A stretch of DNA of 64,000 nucleotides from Rhynchopus sp. YZ270_cl-10. Its lineage: Eukaryota > Euglenozoa > Diplonemea > Diplonemida > Diplonemidae. The notes under the pieces were generated by a model. It saw only the letters and a program-made list of their open reading frames with translations, was not told the DNA's origin and made no database searches. Where the stretch lies: NCBI GenBank assembly GCA_964035575.1, contig OZ037868.1:1302001-1366000 (forward strand), written 5' to 3'. Position 1 is the first letter of the stretch, and every line of letters begins with the position of its first letter. Of the stretch, positions 21,437 through 32,410 are shown piece by piece. The translations under genes and the position numbers were made by a program.

Positions 21437-21735
21437 CCGCGTGGCAAGCCGTCGTTTTTTGGGTCTTTTTCATACCGTTACCTACCAATTTCTTTGTGCC
21501 CTTCACGACTTCACCGCGTGGCAAGTCGTCGTTTTTTGGGTCTTTCATACCGTTACCTACCAATTTCTTTGTGCCCTTCACGACTTCACCGCGTGGCAAG
21601 TCGTCGTTTTTTGGGTCTTTCATACCGTTACCTACCAATTTCTTTGTGCCCTTCACGACTTCACCGCGTGGCAAGTCGTCGTTTTTTGGGTCTTTCATAC
21701 CGTTACCTACCCAGGCCGACGGTTGCACATAATTC
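21437..21735 (-). repeat. 75-bp tandem repeat inside a minus-strand frame
   Basis: The unit recurs at 21511, 21586 and 21661 (75-bp spacing), with a shorter diverged unit before. On the minus strand it encodes a 25-residue lysine-rich unit containing VGNGMKDPKNDDLPRGE, within a frame open from 21818 to 21360. The unit length is a multiple of three. Whether the frame is translated is unknown. Confidence 0.6.
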
Positions 21736-22170
21736 TCTGGTGCGACTCCCTTTTCGCTGATATGGTGGTCAGCCGGCGGTGAGCCCTTTGCACTGTTTAT
21801 CATTTTTTTGTTTGTCATTAATTTTCATTCGTGTATCTCCTCACATAATTTGAGGTCTTGCACAGTGTTCACTCAATTTATTTTCTTAGACCATATCTTC
21901 TGTTTTTGTCCGAAAACTCTCCCGCAGGTCACCATCGTCCAAACCCACCAAAGCCGTACCTTCATCCTCTCGCACGTACAAACACAAAACGATCCCAACC
22001 TTCTACGACCGCATCATAAGCGAGTCGCGCGCTATCCAAGCAGGACTCCATAATGAACATAGTTGATTGTAATAAATATTTTTCGTTGATTGCACAATTA
22101 CCCTGTTTGAGGGGTGATTGGCGACCGTATCTGAGGAACTATTTCTCCTTTAAGCTACGCTTGTAGGAAT

Positions 22171-22529
22171 AACAAAAAAAATCAAACAAACAAACAAGAA
22201 GCCGCTCCGTACCTCTTCCATGCAAAAAAGAAAGTAAAAGACTGCCCTTCCTCAGTCCGGAAGTAGCACCTCATCCGGTTCCCTGACGTAAAAGAGTTGT
22301 AGAGGTTACGAGATGCCATGATAAAAAAGTAAAAGTGACAATTTTGACAATAAAAATATGCTTCGATTTACATCCGAGCGGGACAAAGGCGAAAAGGGGG
22401 AGCGGGGGGGTGTAAAAACCGGGGCTTAAAAACATACCTTGCAGCACTCGCTCGGCCTACTCTCCAGGTACGAGAACATCACTGCACGAACAATCCCACT
22501 GATACTGATACCTGCATTCTATTTGTTGC
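22171..22529. other. Gene-free interval
   Basis: Mixed sequence with a short T- and G-rich stretch. I see no gene, element end or RNA. Confidence 0.4.
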
Positions 22530-23180
22530 CACATGGTAAAAATGACCAAAACTTCGACCAATTTTTTTTTCTTCACAATTTGCTCATTGAGGCTTTGGAT
22601 TTTTTGGGCCATTTATGACCTACCACGCCCGATTTTGGGCGAGAAGAAAAAAAAATTTGGGTCAAAAATCGACGCGTCTTTGGTAAAATCACGACTTTTC
22701 GGGCGCGAAACCACGTTTTAGACCCCCACAGATGCTCAAAAGTGCCAAATTTTGCTTTTAATGGCCTCAAAGGATCACGGGAGCACCCCTCGTAATTACG
22801 AGGGCTCCCCACGCCGTGACGTCGTCATTGCGCGCGTAATTTCCCACGTATGCGGGCGTGGTTGGTCATAAAATGGCCCAAAAACCCCAAACAAAACCTC
22901 AGATTGACCAAATCGAGGGAAAATTGTCAAGTCGAAATTTCAGCCAAAATACGGTCATTTTGGTTATACCCCGCGGTGTATGCAGTAGCTAGAACACGTA
23001 CACAGCTAAGTTCCTAAGCGATTTCCTTCACATTTTTCATGAAAAATTGGTCAAAAATCGACTTGTCTTTGGTAAAAAAACCACGAAAAATCGGCTGCGC
23101 AAAACCACGTTTTAGACCCCCACAGATGCTCAAAAGTGCCAATTTTTGCTTTTAATGGCCTCAAATCGTCGAAATTAGGC
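22530..23180. mobile_element. Foldback element related to the R2 block
   Basis: CAAAACCACGTTTTAGAC-type blocks and TTTTAATGGCCTCAAA occur at about 22705-22770 and again at 23100-23165. Bases 22860-22980 contain the R2-like words (TGGCCCAAAAA, TCAGCCAAAATACGG) in inverted orientation. R2 proper lies at 39160-39640, 51795-53070 and 59095-59597. This is a diverged inverted arrangement, without coding sequence. Confidence 0.5.
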
Positions 23181-23239
23181 CTATATAGGGCAAAAAAAAT
23201 TTTTTGAGAGTCCCTTTCCCTGGGAGGCAATAGCCACCG

Positions 23240-23640
23240 GGTGTGCAGGGGGTACCCCGGGGGGTACCCCCCAGGGTCCGCGGGGGTACCCCATGGGGTA
23301 CCCCCGCGGACCCTGAGGGGTACCCCCGCGGACCCTGAGGGGTACCCCCGCGGACCCTGGGGGGTACCCCTCGGGGTACCCCAAACCCCCCAAAGGGTAC
23401 CCCGCGCGGACCCTACCCAACCCTGTGGGGTACCCCCTGGGGTAGCCCACGCGAGGGGGTACCCCCCGCGGACCCTACCCTGTGTGGTACCCTACCCTGC
23501 GGGGTACCCCTTTTGGGGGTACCCCCGGGGGTACCCCCAAAAGGGTCTGCTGGGCCACCGTGGTCCAAAAAAAATTTTTCAAAAAAAAAAAAAATTTTTT
23601 TTTTTTGACAACTACTTTTTCAAGCCTGGAAAAAAATTTT
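23240..23640. repeat. Second GGGGTACCCC cluster
   Basis: Dense GGGGTACCCC, GGGTCCGCG and GCGGACCCT words fill 23245-23545. They are followed by GGGCCACCGTGG, A/T runs and TTTCAAGCCTGGAAAA. This is the same set of parts as 16437-16660, in the opposite order. Neither copy carries coding sequence. Confidence 0.6.
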
Positions 23641-24289
23641 TTTTGGGCTGACCTTGGGACCTTGTGTACCGAAAAATTCAAAAAACGGCAAAATTTTGAT
23701 GTTTTGAGCATCTGTGGGTGAATCATATGCACTGCTACAGTGGCCTATTATTGGGTGTTTTCCTTAGCAAATTCCTTCACAAAACTCATTTTTGATTTTG
23801 GCAAAGGCAAATTTCAGGCCAAAAAAAATCGCCGGGGGGCTTCGCCCCCCGAACCCCCCATTGGGGGGCTTTGCCCCCCAAACCCCCCAGACCCCCCTAT
23901 GCAATTGGGGGCCTGCGGCGCAGTTCGGAGCTCGAGTGTTTACCTAACCAGCCGGTCTGCACATTGATGCCGGGAAGGGATACGACGCGCGAGCGACTCC
24001 CTGCCTCCCTTTTTTCTGGATGTGTTGCTTCATTGAGTTCCGTGCGTCCAGTGGTGGGGTCACTTCGCCTGACAAAACTAAATTTTTTTTGTGTAAAATT
24101 CATACAAGTATAACGGCCGTCACGACGGGAATTTTTTTTTTTTGTCGGGGAGGTTACGGTAGTGAAGAAAATCTGAAAAAATTAACGGCCGTGAAATATT
24201 TCCACGCTTTTTGCTTGTTTCTTCTTTTTCGTTCGTAGACAGGGCCAGACCCCTTTCCCATCACTCCCAAGTCATTCTTGGGGGGTAAA
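23641..24289. other. Gene-free interval with a G/C-run foldback
   Basis: About 23830-23910 is a foldback of GGGGGGCTTCGCCCCCC-type words. The rest is AT-rich. Short frames here have no recognisable similarity. Confidence 0.4.
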
Positions 24290-25165
24290 AGCAACATATA
24301 AAGTGCAAAAAAAGTCGGCCCCACTGCGATCGAGAAGCTGACGACACGAATGAGCACTTATGGTGGTCTTGCCCTGCCTGCGATGCTATACGCTCAGATC
24401 CTAGTTTCCACTCCGTCACAACTGCTGACAGGTCGCCGTGGCCTACTGTGTGTCGAACTGCGGAGTTATCCCTACTGCCCTGAAGGACAGTATTGATGCT
24501 ACCTCCAGCGTCTGATGGGGAGCACACATCAATACTGTGAGACGAACCTCACCTGTGTTGAACCATTTGCGGTGTTCTTCAGCTTACAGTGCAAAGTCTT
24601 CCGACAGAATCAGCACACTACTATCCTCCGTCTTTTTTGTCGGAAAATAGACCGCATCACGTTTTGCACACCTCTGGATCTTCTTCGCGACGTTAGTGAG
24701 ATATGCGCAGAGGGAGGGGCCCACCCTTTTGTTCCCGTGAACTTGTACTGTTTGCCCGATGTTTTCTTTCCAACCTGCCTGTGACATGCGTGGAACTTGC
24801 CATTGACTTGGAAATTTTCCACAGGATCTACGTTCTCCGGCCAACCTCTAACATTAGAGAACGGGCCGCCGCCTTGCGCACATTGCTCAACAAGCTTCAC
24901 CGCCTGTGCAAAGCCCTTGGGATTCAAAACCCATTTCCTGCATCTGCCATCTCCTCCTCACGGGGCCTCCGGTCCATTGGCGCACCCGGACTTATTGGCT
25001 ACGACCGTCGCCCAGTTTTTACGTACCCGCGCTACACCATGCACATGCTCGAACACGTCATCGTACGTGCCAAAATTACGAACTCCGGCTGGGGAAATGA
25101 CATCATCCCTGACAACAAACTTGTAGAAGCCAGCGCAGCTGATGCTGTGCGATAACGAATATGAT
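24290..25165 (-). pseudogene. Decayed minus-strand coding segment, unknown family
   Basis: Protein-like stretches occur in order on the minus strand, including GFYKFVVRDDVISPAGVR, NPKGFAQAVKLVEQCAQGG and KKTSGKQYKFTGTKGWAPP. They lie in different frames, with more than one break. The plus strand also has a 150-codon frame from 24703, but its composition looks like a shadow. I cannot name the family. Confidence 0.35.
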
Positions 25166-26119
25166 AAGGTTACTAAGCACGAGAGTTTTTTTTGAACATG
25201 ATCCACTTTTATTTTTGCAATTTTGATTTTTTTTCATTCTTTTACAATGTAGGTTTCGAAAACTGTCTGGGCCTTGAGCGACAGCGGAACACTAACTACA
25301 AGTCCACAGAGGGTCATGCACTGATGAAGTCCACCTCTGTTTACAACTAATGTATGCGTTTAGGACTGAAACATGGACTTGTGGTACAGATGTACCACCC
25401 TACAAAAACTTTTGAATATGCATATTTACAAAAAAACAAAAACAAAACAAAAAGGATCCAAAAATACAACAAAAAAGATTGATGAATAACCAATGTTCAA
25501 AACATTAAGTAATCTAATCAGACTAAGCACGAGAGGCTTAGGATCATCTTATAAACTTTTCTTCTTTCTTTGGCACAAGAGTGATGAACGGGGTTGAGTG
25601 AGTCCAAACACATCCTTCTCGGGCAAAGACTAATAAGAGGTTATGAGACGCTCGGGACGCTGCGAATTCAGTATGCAGAACTGAAAGACAGTGTTGAAAC
25701 CATAAGATTACAGATGGCGGGTCAGATGCTGTGTCACTTACCCCATCAGGTAGATGAGAGCCAGCACCTTCAGAGCAATTTAAATTGAGAGTTCAAAAAA
25801 TTCTGGGGGGAAAATCCAGATTTTTTATTACTTTATTCGTCTTTTTGCTGATGTCACGTACAATTTCTACAGGTGGCAGTGAAATAAGAATGGTATTATT
25901 CAACTCACGTAAAATAAAGTTTTGGTTATAAAATATCCGTGTCAGCTACTGGGATTGAGTTACTTGCGCTCAGAAATGCATATTTTTGACCGGAATGATT
26001 TGTGAGTGTATTGATGTGTTTGTTCACAGGTGCCAACCGGTTTTAACGCAGGGTCGCGAGTGCACGCGATAACGTGCCGCGAACTGCGTGTGTGAGTGAT
26101 GCTGCCCAGCACGCACACT
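25166..26119. other. Gene-free interval
   Basis: AT-rich sequence with short, unrecognised frames. TAAGCACGAGAG occurs at about 25173 and again at about 25524. No element ends identified. Confidence 0.4.
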
Positions 26120-26935
26120 CCATTTGTACCCGGAAGATGTATTGACAACAAATATCCTGTACCCAGGTACCCATGTTCCCAGACCTACGCAGTGGCACAT
26201 GACCGCAAGTGTGAGTGACCCACACATGAGGGAATCGGACACTACGCAAAATTTACCACCAGACCCTGTCTTCGTGCACCTTCGTGCAACGCCGCAGACA
26301 GGCCAAACAGCTCTGGACTCAGAGGAATGCCTGCTGTGCAGTGTATCAAACATAAGAACCAACTCCCAGCAGCAAGTTCTTTTGGCGGGCGTTGTTGAGG
26401 GTGTTTGGGTGCAAAGTTTTCCACAATTTTGATGCGCGGGTACAGAAGTGTTATCTTGTTCTTTCATCTCTAGGAATTAAAATGTTGAATCGCGTTTAAC
26501 TACCACTAGGGCTTGTTCAGTGAACCCACGAGGGGTCGAAGGGGGTTGGTTATCCCATATCTATCAAAGGTTGTGTCGACCAGGCGAATCCACTATGTTA
26601 CGCTGTATGATGATAACTCCGAAGAAATAACAGTGCATAGCAACTGTAGGAAGTTTATTAAAAAGAGTGCCTCACGCTACACAAACCACCACCCGCGATT
26701 GACTTAGATGATAACTAGAGAATTCAGAACAAAACAACACCCTGCCCCATACACTAAATTGCCATGATTCAAGAGCATGCCTGGGCCAAAATTACTGTGA
26801 CAGAAAAGGCAACAGATCACCCACAAGGAGTGTGAATTGTGCACTGGTTTTCTGGGGGAACAAACAATATTTTCTTGTGCCTAGTCCTCCGCAAGCAGAG
26901 GACATTCCGTTCCGTGCTTACCATAGAACCTGGCA
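26120..26935 (+). mobile_element. Old R1-block copy of the large TIR element
   Basis: It matches 37560-38300 in order (ATATCCTGTACCCAGGTACC, CAAAATTTACCACCAGACCC, GGTCGAAGGGGGTTGGTTAT). It differs by the variant CAGTGGCACATGACCGCAAG, also seen in the 48-kb copy. Protein-like stretches remain (for example IHYVTLYDDNSEEITVHSN at about 26580-26640), suggesting R1 derives from an old coding region, perhaps a transposase. No intact gene is present. Confidence 0.6.
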
Positions 26936-28848
26936 CCTTATGTGTCTCCCAAAAACCAAAAGCGTTGTGTATGTAGTTTTGAAGGAAGGAAAAATAAAAT
27001 TTGACACAAAATCGGGGTGGGTGGGCCATAATTTGCTCCAAATATGACCAGTCGAAGATTGGGATTTTTTTTGAAATTTGCATTGTGCCCAGCAAAAATC
27101 CTCGTTTTTTTGAAGAATTTTCCAAAAAATATGCTATACCCCCTATGACTGGACCCAACTCCCCTCACTATTTTTTGCCTAAAAAAGCCCCCAAAATCCT
27201 GCAGTTTTTTCAGGTTTTTCCCATTTTACGACATTTAGCGGACCCCCCTAAGGAGGGTTTTTGCCCCACCGCTGTTTGCGTACTGTATTCAAGATGTTTA
27301 CCTGCACCCACATATCACTCATCTGATATTTCCCCCCTCAAATGAACAGAACAGAACAGAACAATGTGTGATGCATGTGCTTTGAAAATCATCATCTCGC
27401 CTTTGTAAGGGATATGTGCACACCAACCGTTCATCTTTTTTCAAGTTTATCTTTTAAGTTTTTGAAAAACCCAGGCTGGTGTGGCTGAATGGAGGTGGGG
27501 GGCACCGTGGGGGGGTGTACAAAGTACGCAAGAGGTTCTCATGAAGTGCGAATCACCCATTCTTCAGCCACACGTTGTCAATTTTTCAATTTTTCAAAAA
27601 CAAAAAAAAAGTAACTTTACCCAGTTGGTGTAAAGTGATTGTCGACACAATAAAAAAAAAATGTCGTTTTGTTTTCCTGGTAAACTCTCTTGTCTTTTAT
27701 TTGTTTTCGTTACCTACTTGGGGATCCCCCTTGAACCGTTTTGGACCCCGCTCTGCCTAGCCAGTCGTGGCTAGCTTTTTTACGCACACCACTTTGTGAG
27801 CGGAAAGTGTCATGTCATTCACTCAACCGTGCTCCGCAACACCACCACCCAACAGATGTGAGATAGTGTATGGAGCGACACGCATCAAGCAACGACAAGA
27901 ACGGGGAGAGTGAGGGAACAAGATGACACTTTTTTTTTTGCTTCGAAAAATAACTAAAGTACGCTCTTCTTAACGATGATACGTCATTACTTCCCCCATG
28001 CCCCACGCCCCCTACTTTAAACACGAGACAAGCCTTTTTTATTTCTGGATGCGTTTTACAAAAAATATTTGAACACGCCTACCTCGGTACATTACAGTGA
28101 AAAAAAGTTTAAAAGGTCACAGGCCAAGCCTGTGTGTGTCCTTTGTCTGTTAAGAGGCTTTGGTTCTCATCTTAACCCTTTCTCTTTCAAGGTGGTCTCA
28201 AAAGCGTGGCGACTCTTTTGTTGTCTATTAAAAAACCTTTCAAGGTGATTACAAAGTGATTAAATAAGCAGTTCACTTAATGTGTGTCATCGGGAGCAGT
28301 GCGACTCGGGTCGACTGCGAGAAGTTTTTTGATAGTGTGCGGGCACAGCCGACACGCAACCTCTGACGTGCGTCAAACATGTAGATGATCTTTTCATTGT
28401 TTCTTTCGTGGGGATGTTTCGCTACCCCGGACACCTTTGAACTATTATTGACTTAGCGTTATTTGTTCTTTATTGTTGTTTAAAAAGTCCTATTTCCTGG
28501 TCGCGATAGTTTCGCGAACTTTCCGCAGTCAACGCAGGGAAAGAACAATCAACGAGACATCCTTTTTTTTTCCATTTTTCTAATCTGGGGCGGGTTGGAG
28601 TAGAGCCACATTCCACCGACCGGTCGAGGTGCGTTTCACCACAACCTCTCCCTTTTGTCTATTGTTTTTATTGCTTTATTGTTTTCGGGTGGGGGAAAAA
28701 CATAAAAGGAACAGTAGGGTGCGGTTTCAATTTCAAAAGCACATCGAGAAAAAAACACCCCACTCTTTCCCACTCTTTTTCTGCCTCTCCCTTCCACCCC
28801 TCCCTACTATCTTAGGTAGTTTAATACACAATACACACACACCAAAAA
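26936..28848 (+). other. Gene-free interval, 5' flank of the GST-like gene
   Basis: Only short frames without recognisable similarity. AT-rich runs dominate 27000-27240 and 27560-27680. A pyrimidine-rich stretch with CACTCTTTCCC words (28740-28810) lies just upstream of the GST start. It resembles 12480-12545 in the surface-gene region, so it may be promoter or 5' UTR. Confidence 0.4.
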
Positions 28849-29838
28849 ATGGTAGCTGCAGTACCCAGCTTTACCACACCCCCTGCCTTCACACAGAGCT
28901 ACGCCTGCCATGAAGTGTGCCCAAACCCGCTGAGTCTGGGCCAGGCGAGGGTGTATCCTTCAGGCCAGCGCCGTTCTTTCTACCCGACCGTTCTGGGCAC
29001 TCCGGTGGAGCAACAACAACAATACCAACCGGTTCAGACAGCCCCAACACACACGATGCAACCGATTAGAGTGTACGTCCATAGGTTCTCACAGCCAAGC
29101 CGTTCTGTTGTGTGGTATGCGAAGTATGCGCGCAAGAATGTCGTCATCCAAGAAATCGATCTATTTGCCGAGGAACACAAAACGGCGTCATTCGTACAAC
29201 GCTTCCCCGCAGGCCAGGTCCCCACGGCGGACGACAACGGGTACTACATTGAGGAGGCTTCCGCGATTCTGCAGCACCTCGCTAGGGGTGATGCGATTGT
29301 GCCCACTGATGCAGCAGGGGTTGCCAGGGTGAATGCATTGCTCGCAAAGCATCATGGTGCTGCGAGGTTGGCTACGACCAAAATTATTTCTCCCCTCTTA
29401 TTTGGACCAAAAAACGGTCGTGCAAAGCTCATTCGTGAAGGAATCGAGACCGCAACACCTGCCTTGCAGTACTACGATAAAGTGTTGGCCGCTACTCCCT
29501 ACCTCGCGGGGCATAAAATCTCTCTCGCAGACTTCCTGTTCGCCCCGGAGGTGGACCAACTGCGTTTCTGTCGTGACGCGATTGGGGTAGACGCGCTCGC
29601 AGCGTACCCCTCAATCCGAGCATATCTCCGCAGGCTCGAAGCAGTTCCAGGGTACACAGAGAATGTGATCGCAGCAGAAGCCTTCGCCATAGAGATGAAG
29701 CTAACCGTCAAGGCGGAAGAGGAGACGAAACAGGAGGAGAAACCAAAAAAGGCGTCCCGATTCTTCAAGGGACTAACTCCGGCACCGCGCGCGACGAGGC
29801 CGTCGAGGTTTTTCAAAAATTTGGAGGTTTCTGTATAA
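28849..29838 (+). CDS. Glutathione S-transferase, theta-like, with N- and C-terminal extensions
   Basis: The 329-residue protein has a GST core from about Met70. The thioredoxin-like N-domain begins QPIRVYVHRFSQPSRS, where a serine in the SQPS region may be catalytic as in theta GSTs. GQVPTADD supplies the cis-proline and IEEASAIL the glutathione-binding acidic/serine motif. A helical C-domain runs to about residue 280. The first 69 residues are a Ser/Pro/Gln-rich extension without clear targeting features. The last ~30 contain two SRFFK motifs. The start is the first ATG; Met70 is an alternative. Single exon. Role: conjugation of glutathione to electrophiles, or a related binding role; substrate unknown. 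Confidence 0.85.
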   Translation: MVAAVPSFTTPPAFTQSYACHEVCPNPLSLGQARVYPSGQRRSFYPTVLGTPVEQQQQYQPVQTAPTHTMQPIRVYVHRFSQPSRSVVWYAKYARKNVVIQEIDLFAEEHKTASFVQRFPAGQVPTADDNGYYIEEASAILQHLARGDAIVPTDAAGVARVNALLAKHHGAARLATTKIISPLLFGPKNGRAKLIREGIETATPALQYYDKVLAATPYLAGHKISLADFLFAPEVDQLRFCRDAIGVDALAAYPSIRAYLRRLEAVPGYTENVIAAEAFAIEMKLTVKAEEETKQEEKPKKASRFFKGLTPAPRATRPSRFFKNLEVSV

Positions 29839-30968
29839 AAAGGGTGTTCGGATGTAAACGAAATGGATCTAGGACTGCTTTGGGTGTCCACCACGGTGCA
29901 TCGGTCATTGTGCCAAGGGTCACACTGTCACGATAGGGCTATCTAATTTCAAGTAAAAAAAAAAAACTTTTTTTTTTGTGTGATTTTCATGGCTAGCAGT
30001 GTGGGTCCATTGGATATTCTTGTGGTGTGCTTGTCGTTCAAGGGTCTTCCTCATCATCCTGTTGAGGGGCCTTGCACTCTTTTCATAGATACTAGCTATT
30101 CCACTCCTATCTATGGGTACCTAATAAACGGTTTTTTTTTAAAAAAATTAGGGAATGTCCCTGTACACAGTATATTTGATTTTTACTTTGATTTTCTTGC
30201 TTTTTTTGTTTTGCTTTTGGAACCATTGTTTACCCCTCAGTATGTTTAAGCGGTTCTGCATAGACTTTGTTTTTAACTACTGGGGATTCTAGCCTCATCC
30301 TGCTAACTTGGATTTTTTCCCCCCCCTTTTCCTTTTATTCTTTTTCGCACCTCTTCCCTCAGAAGACGTGCATTTTTCTTCCTCAAAATTTTGGCTTTTT
30401 AGGTGTCTTTTGTCACTCTTTTCCCCCATGCACCTTAATAACAATGCAGTGGGGCAAAAAAAAGCAAGGACAAACTTGCCGACTGACAAGAACTCCTACT
30501 TCTTGAACTCAATTTTAATATTTTTGTTAAGCATTAGCCATATGTAATTTTCACAGTTTCTCCCCCCTCCCTATCTTCCTCCTTTCCCAGTTCACAAAAC
30601 AACCCCTTCTCTCCTCCCCCTTTTCGTCCATTTTTCTATTAATCTCCCCCCTCCTTCCTCATCCTCATCCCTCCCCGCTGCGAGGGAGCAGGCAGGGGAG
30701 GTGCCATCCTGTGCTGTGCACAGCACACACACACACACACACACACTACGCACAGTGTGAGCAAAGGTGCACCTTGTCACCGTCTTTGATACACAAACGC
30801 CAAACACCACCTTGTCGCCGCAACACCCTCCAGACCGGGCAGTGTTGGCAGGTATAATACAGGGTGTTACAACAGGTGTACCGAACTGTACCAAACTCTT
30901 TTGGGGTGCTGTACTAAACCAACACCCTCCAGACCCCCTCTCCCTCTCCCTCCCCCTCCCACTTCACC
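29839..30968. other. Intergenic interval
   Basis: Low-complexity A/T and pyrimidine-rich sequence with a CA dinucleotide run at about 30719-30747. It separates the GST-like and dioxygenase genes, which are on the same strand. CAACACCCTCCAGACC occurs twice (about 30820 and 30920), just upstream of the dioxygenase start. Confidence 0.5.
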
Positions 30969-32024
30969 ATGAGCACCTTATGGGGCGACGTCGACGAGCT
31001 CCCTCCCAGCAGCACTGCAGAGTCACGCAAGCCCGAGAGCTTTGGAGAGGTCGCTGTGATGCAGAAGTACGCAGAAAACAACTCCCTCGCGCCAGGCGCT
31101 GTCATTCGGGTCACGAAGACCGGCGCCCCGGAGGTGATTCAGGAGAGCTTCTCGACCTATGTGAAATGCCACTCCGGCCAGGCGCATAGCAGACACGCTG
31201 TGTCAATGCTCTGCGGGCCTCTCAGGGTACCATATGACCAGCAGCAGTTTAACCGCGATGTGGAAATTGCGCGGGGTGTGGTGCAGTCTCTGAAAACACA
31301 GGGTTTGGTTGTCATTGAAAACCTTGTTGGCGAGCGTGAACGGATTGCCGCAGCGCGCGAAGCCGACAAACTCTCGCTCGACGACAGCGTGATGTTCACA
31401 GCAGGCACCGGAGCTGGGGTGGCACACAAACGCGATGGATCTCTCCGTGGCGACACGATGATGTGGCTCCCTAAGGACGGCTCCCTCCCACACGCCCTCC
31501 AACACATCCTCAACAAGGTCAACCGCCTCCGCCGTTCCATTGCCTACGTAACAGGACGCCCTCTGTTACGCGCCTCGTCGCAGCTGGCACGCTATCCCGG
31601 AGATGGGGTAGGGTATGTGAAGCACCGTGATAGCAAGCTCACCGCAGAGGCAAAGGACAAACGCCGTTTGACGCTTTTGTACTACTTCAACGAGGATTGG
31701 GAGCCCTCGCAAGGTGGCTGTCTAGAGGTCTTCCCACAGTCAGGGAAGACGCAGCTAGCAGAGTGGAAGGCAGATTCAGCAAGCGACAATGCCCGCAAAT
31801 CTGAGGAGAAAATGCGCGGAGGGGTGCAGATCCAGCCCCGCAGTGGTACCCTTGCGATCTTCCCTTCCAGCCGTCTCCACCGTGTCCTCCCAGACCATGC
31901 GCCCAGAGTAGCGATGGGTACATGGTTTCTTGGCCCAGAGAGTTTGGAGATGAGTCACCCAGAATCAGAGCACGATATCGACAGCTTCTATGAAGGGAAC
32001 GATGAGGTGTTTCCGTCGAGGTGA
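30969..32024 (+). CDS. 2-oxoglutarate/Fe(II) dioxygenase, prolyl 4-hydroxylase (EGLN/PHD-like)
   Basis: The 351-residue protein carries the double-stranded beta-helix core of prolyl hydroxylases. The iron ligands are visible: H219-x-D221 in VKHRDSKL and H304 in SRLHRVLPDH. R313, nine residues later, would bind 2-oxoglutarate. Preceding sequence is also EGLN-like: a segment around RGDTMMWLPKDG, then QLARYPGDGVGYV. YYFNEDWEPSQGGCLEVFP is a typical family block. The N-terminal ~95 residues are not recognised. Such enzymes hydroxylate protein prolines (HIF, Skp1, ribosomal protein or collagen-like substrates); the substrate here is unknown. Single exon, first ATG chosen. A microsatellite begins 58 bp after the stop. 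Confidence 0.88.
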   Translation: MSTLWGDVDELPPSSTAESRKPESFGEVAVMQKYAENNSLAPGAVIRVTKTGAPEVIQESFSTYVKCHSGQAHSRHAVSMLCGPLRVPYDQQQFNRDVEIARGVVQSLKTQGLVVIENLVGERERIAAAREADKLSLDDSVMFTAGTGAGVAHKRDGSLRGDTMMWLPKDGSLPHALQHILNKVNRLRRSIAYVTGRPLLRASSQLARYPGDGVGYVKHRDSKLTAEAKDKRRLTLLYYFNEDWEPSQGGCLEVFPQSGKTQLAEWKADSASDNARKSEEKMRGGVQIQPRSGTLAIFPSSRLHRVLPDHAPRVAMGTWFLGPESLEMSHPESEHDIDSFYEGNDEVFPSR

Positions 32025-32081
32025 GGGTAGGGGGGATGTTGTGCTAGAACCATCCGGCATTGTTCGGATAACGAAATGCGG

Positions 32082-32410
32082 GGTACTGGGTACTGGGTAC
32101 TGGGTACTGGGTACTGGGTACTGGGTACTGGGTACTGGGTACTGGGTACTGGGTACTGGGTACTGGGTACTGGGTACTGGGTACTGGGTACTGGGTACTG
32201 GGTACTGGGTACTGGGTACTGGGTACTGGGTACTGGGTACTGGGTACTGGGTACTGGGTACTGGGTACTGGGTACTGGGTACTGGGTACTGGGTACTGGG
32301 TACTGGGTACTGGGTACTGGGTACTGGGTACTGGGTACTGGGTACTGGGTACTGGGTACTGGGTACTGGGTACTGGGCACTGGTGTACTGGGTACTGGGT
32401 ACTGGGTACT
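32082..32410. repeat. Microsatellite (GGTACTG)n
   Basis: About 47 nearly perfect 7-bp copies, with one GGGCACTGGTGTACT interruption near 32373. It passes into GGTACCCA words at 32414-32440 and then into the start of the R2 block, so it sits at an element end. Open frames in it on both strands are artefacts of the stop-free unit. Confidence 0.95.

Larger units (their letters stand above)
18119..22170 (-). mobile_element. Decayed element-like segment flanked by direct repeats
   Basis: A block X (TAGTAACTCTGATAGG through TTTTTCGTTGATTGCAC) occurs at 18119-18176 and 18252-18309. A block Y (ACCCTGTTTGAGGGGTGATT through GCTACGCTTGTAGGAAT) occurs at 18177-18251. The tail of X plus Y recurs at about 22077-22170. 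The interior has several minus-strand stretches of protein-like sequence (about 18690-19430 and 20570-21820), broken in several places, that I cannot assign to a family. The overlapping direct-repeat layout recalls split-repeat retroelements, but this is only a suggestion. Confidence 0.4.

Noticed and set aside
24703-25155. 150-codon plus-strand frame
   Set aside because: The minus strand looks more protein-like across the same bases, so this is probably a shadow of a decayed gene.
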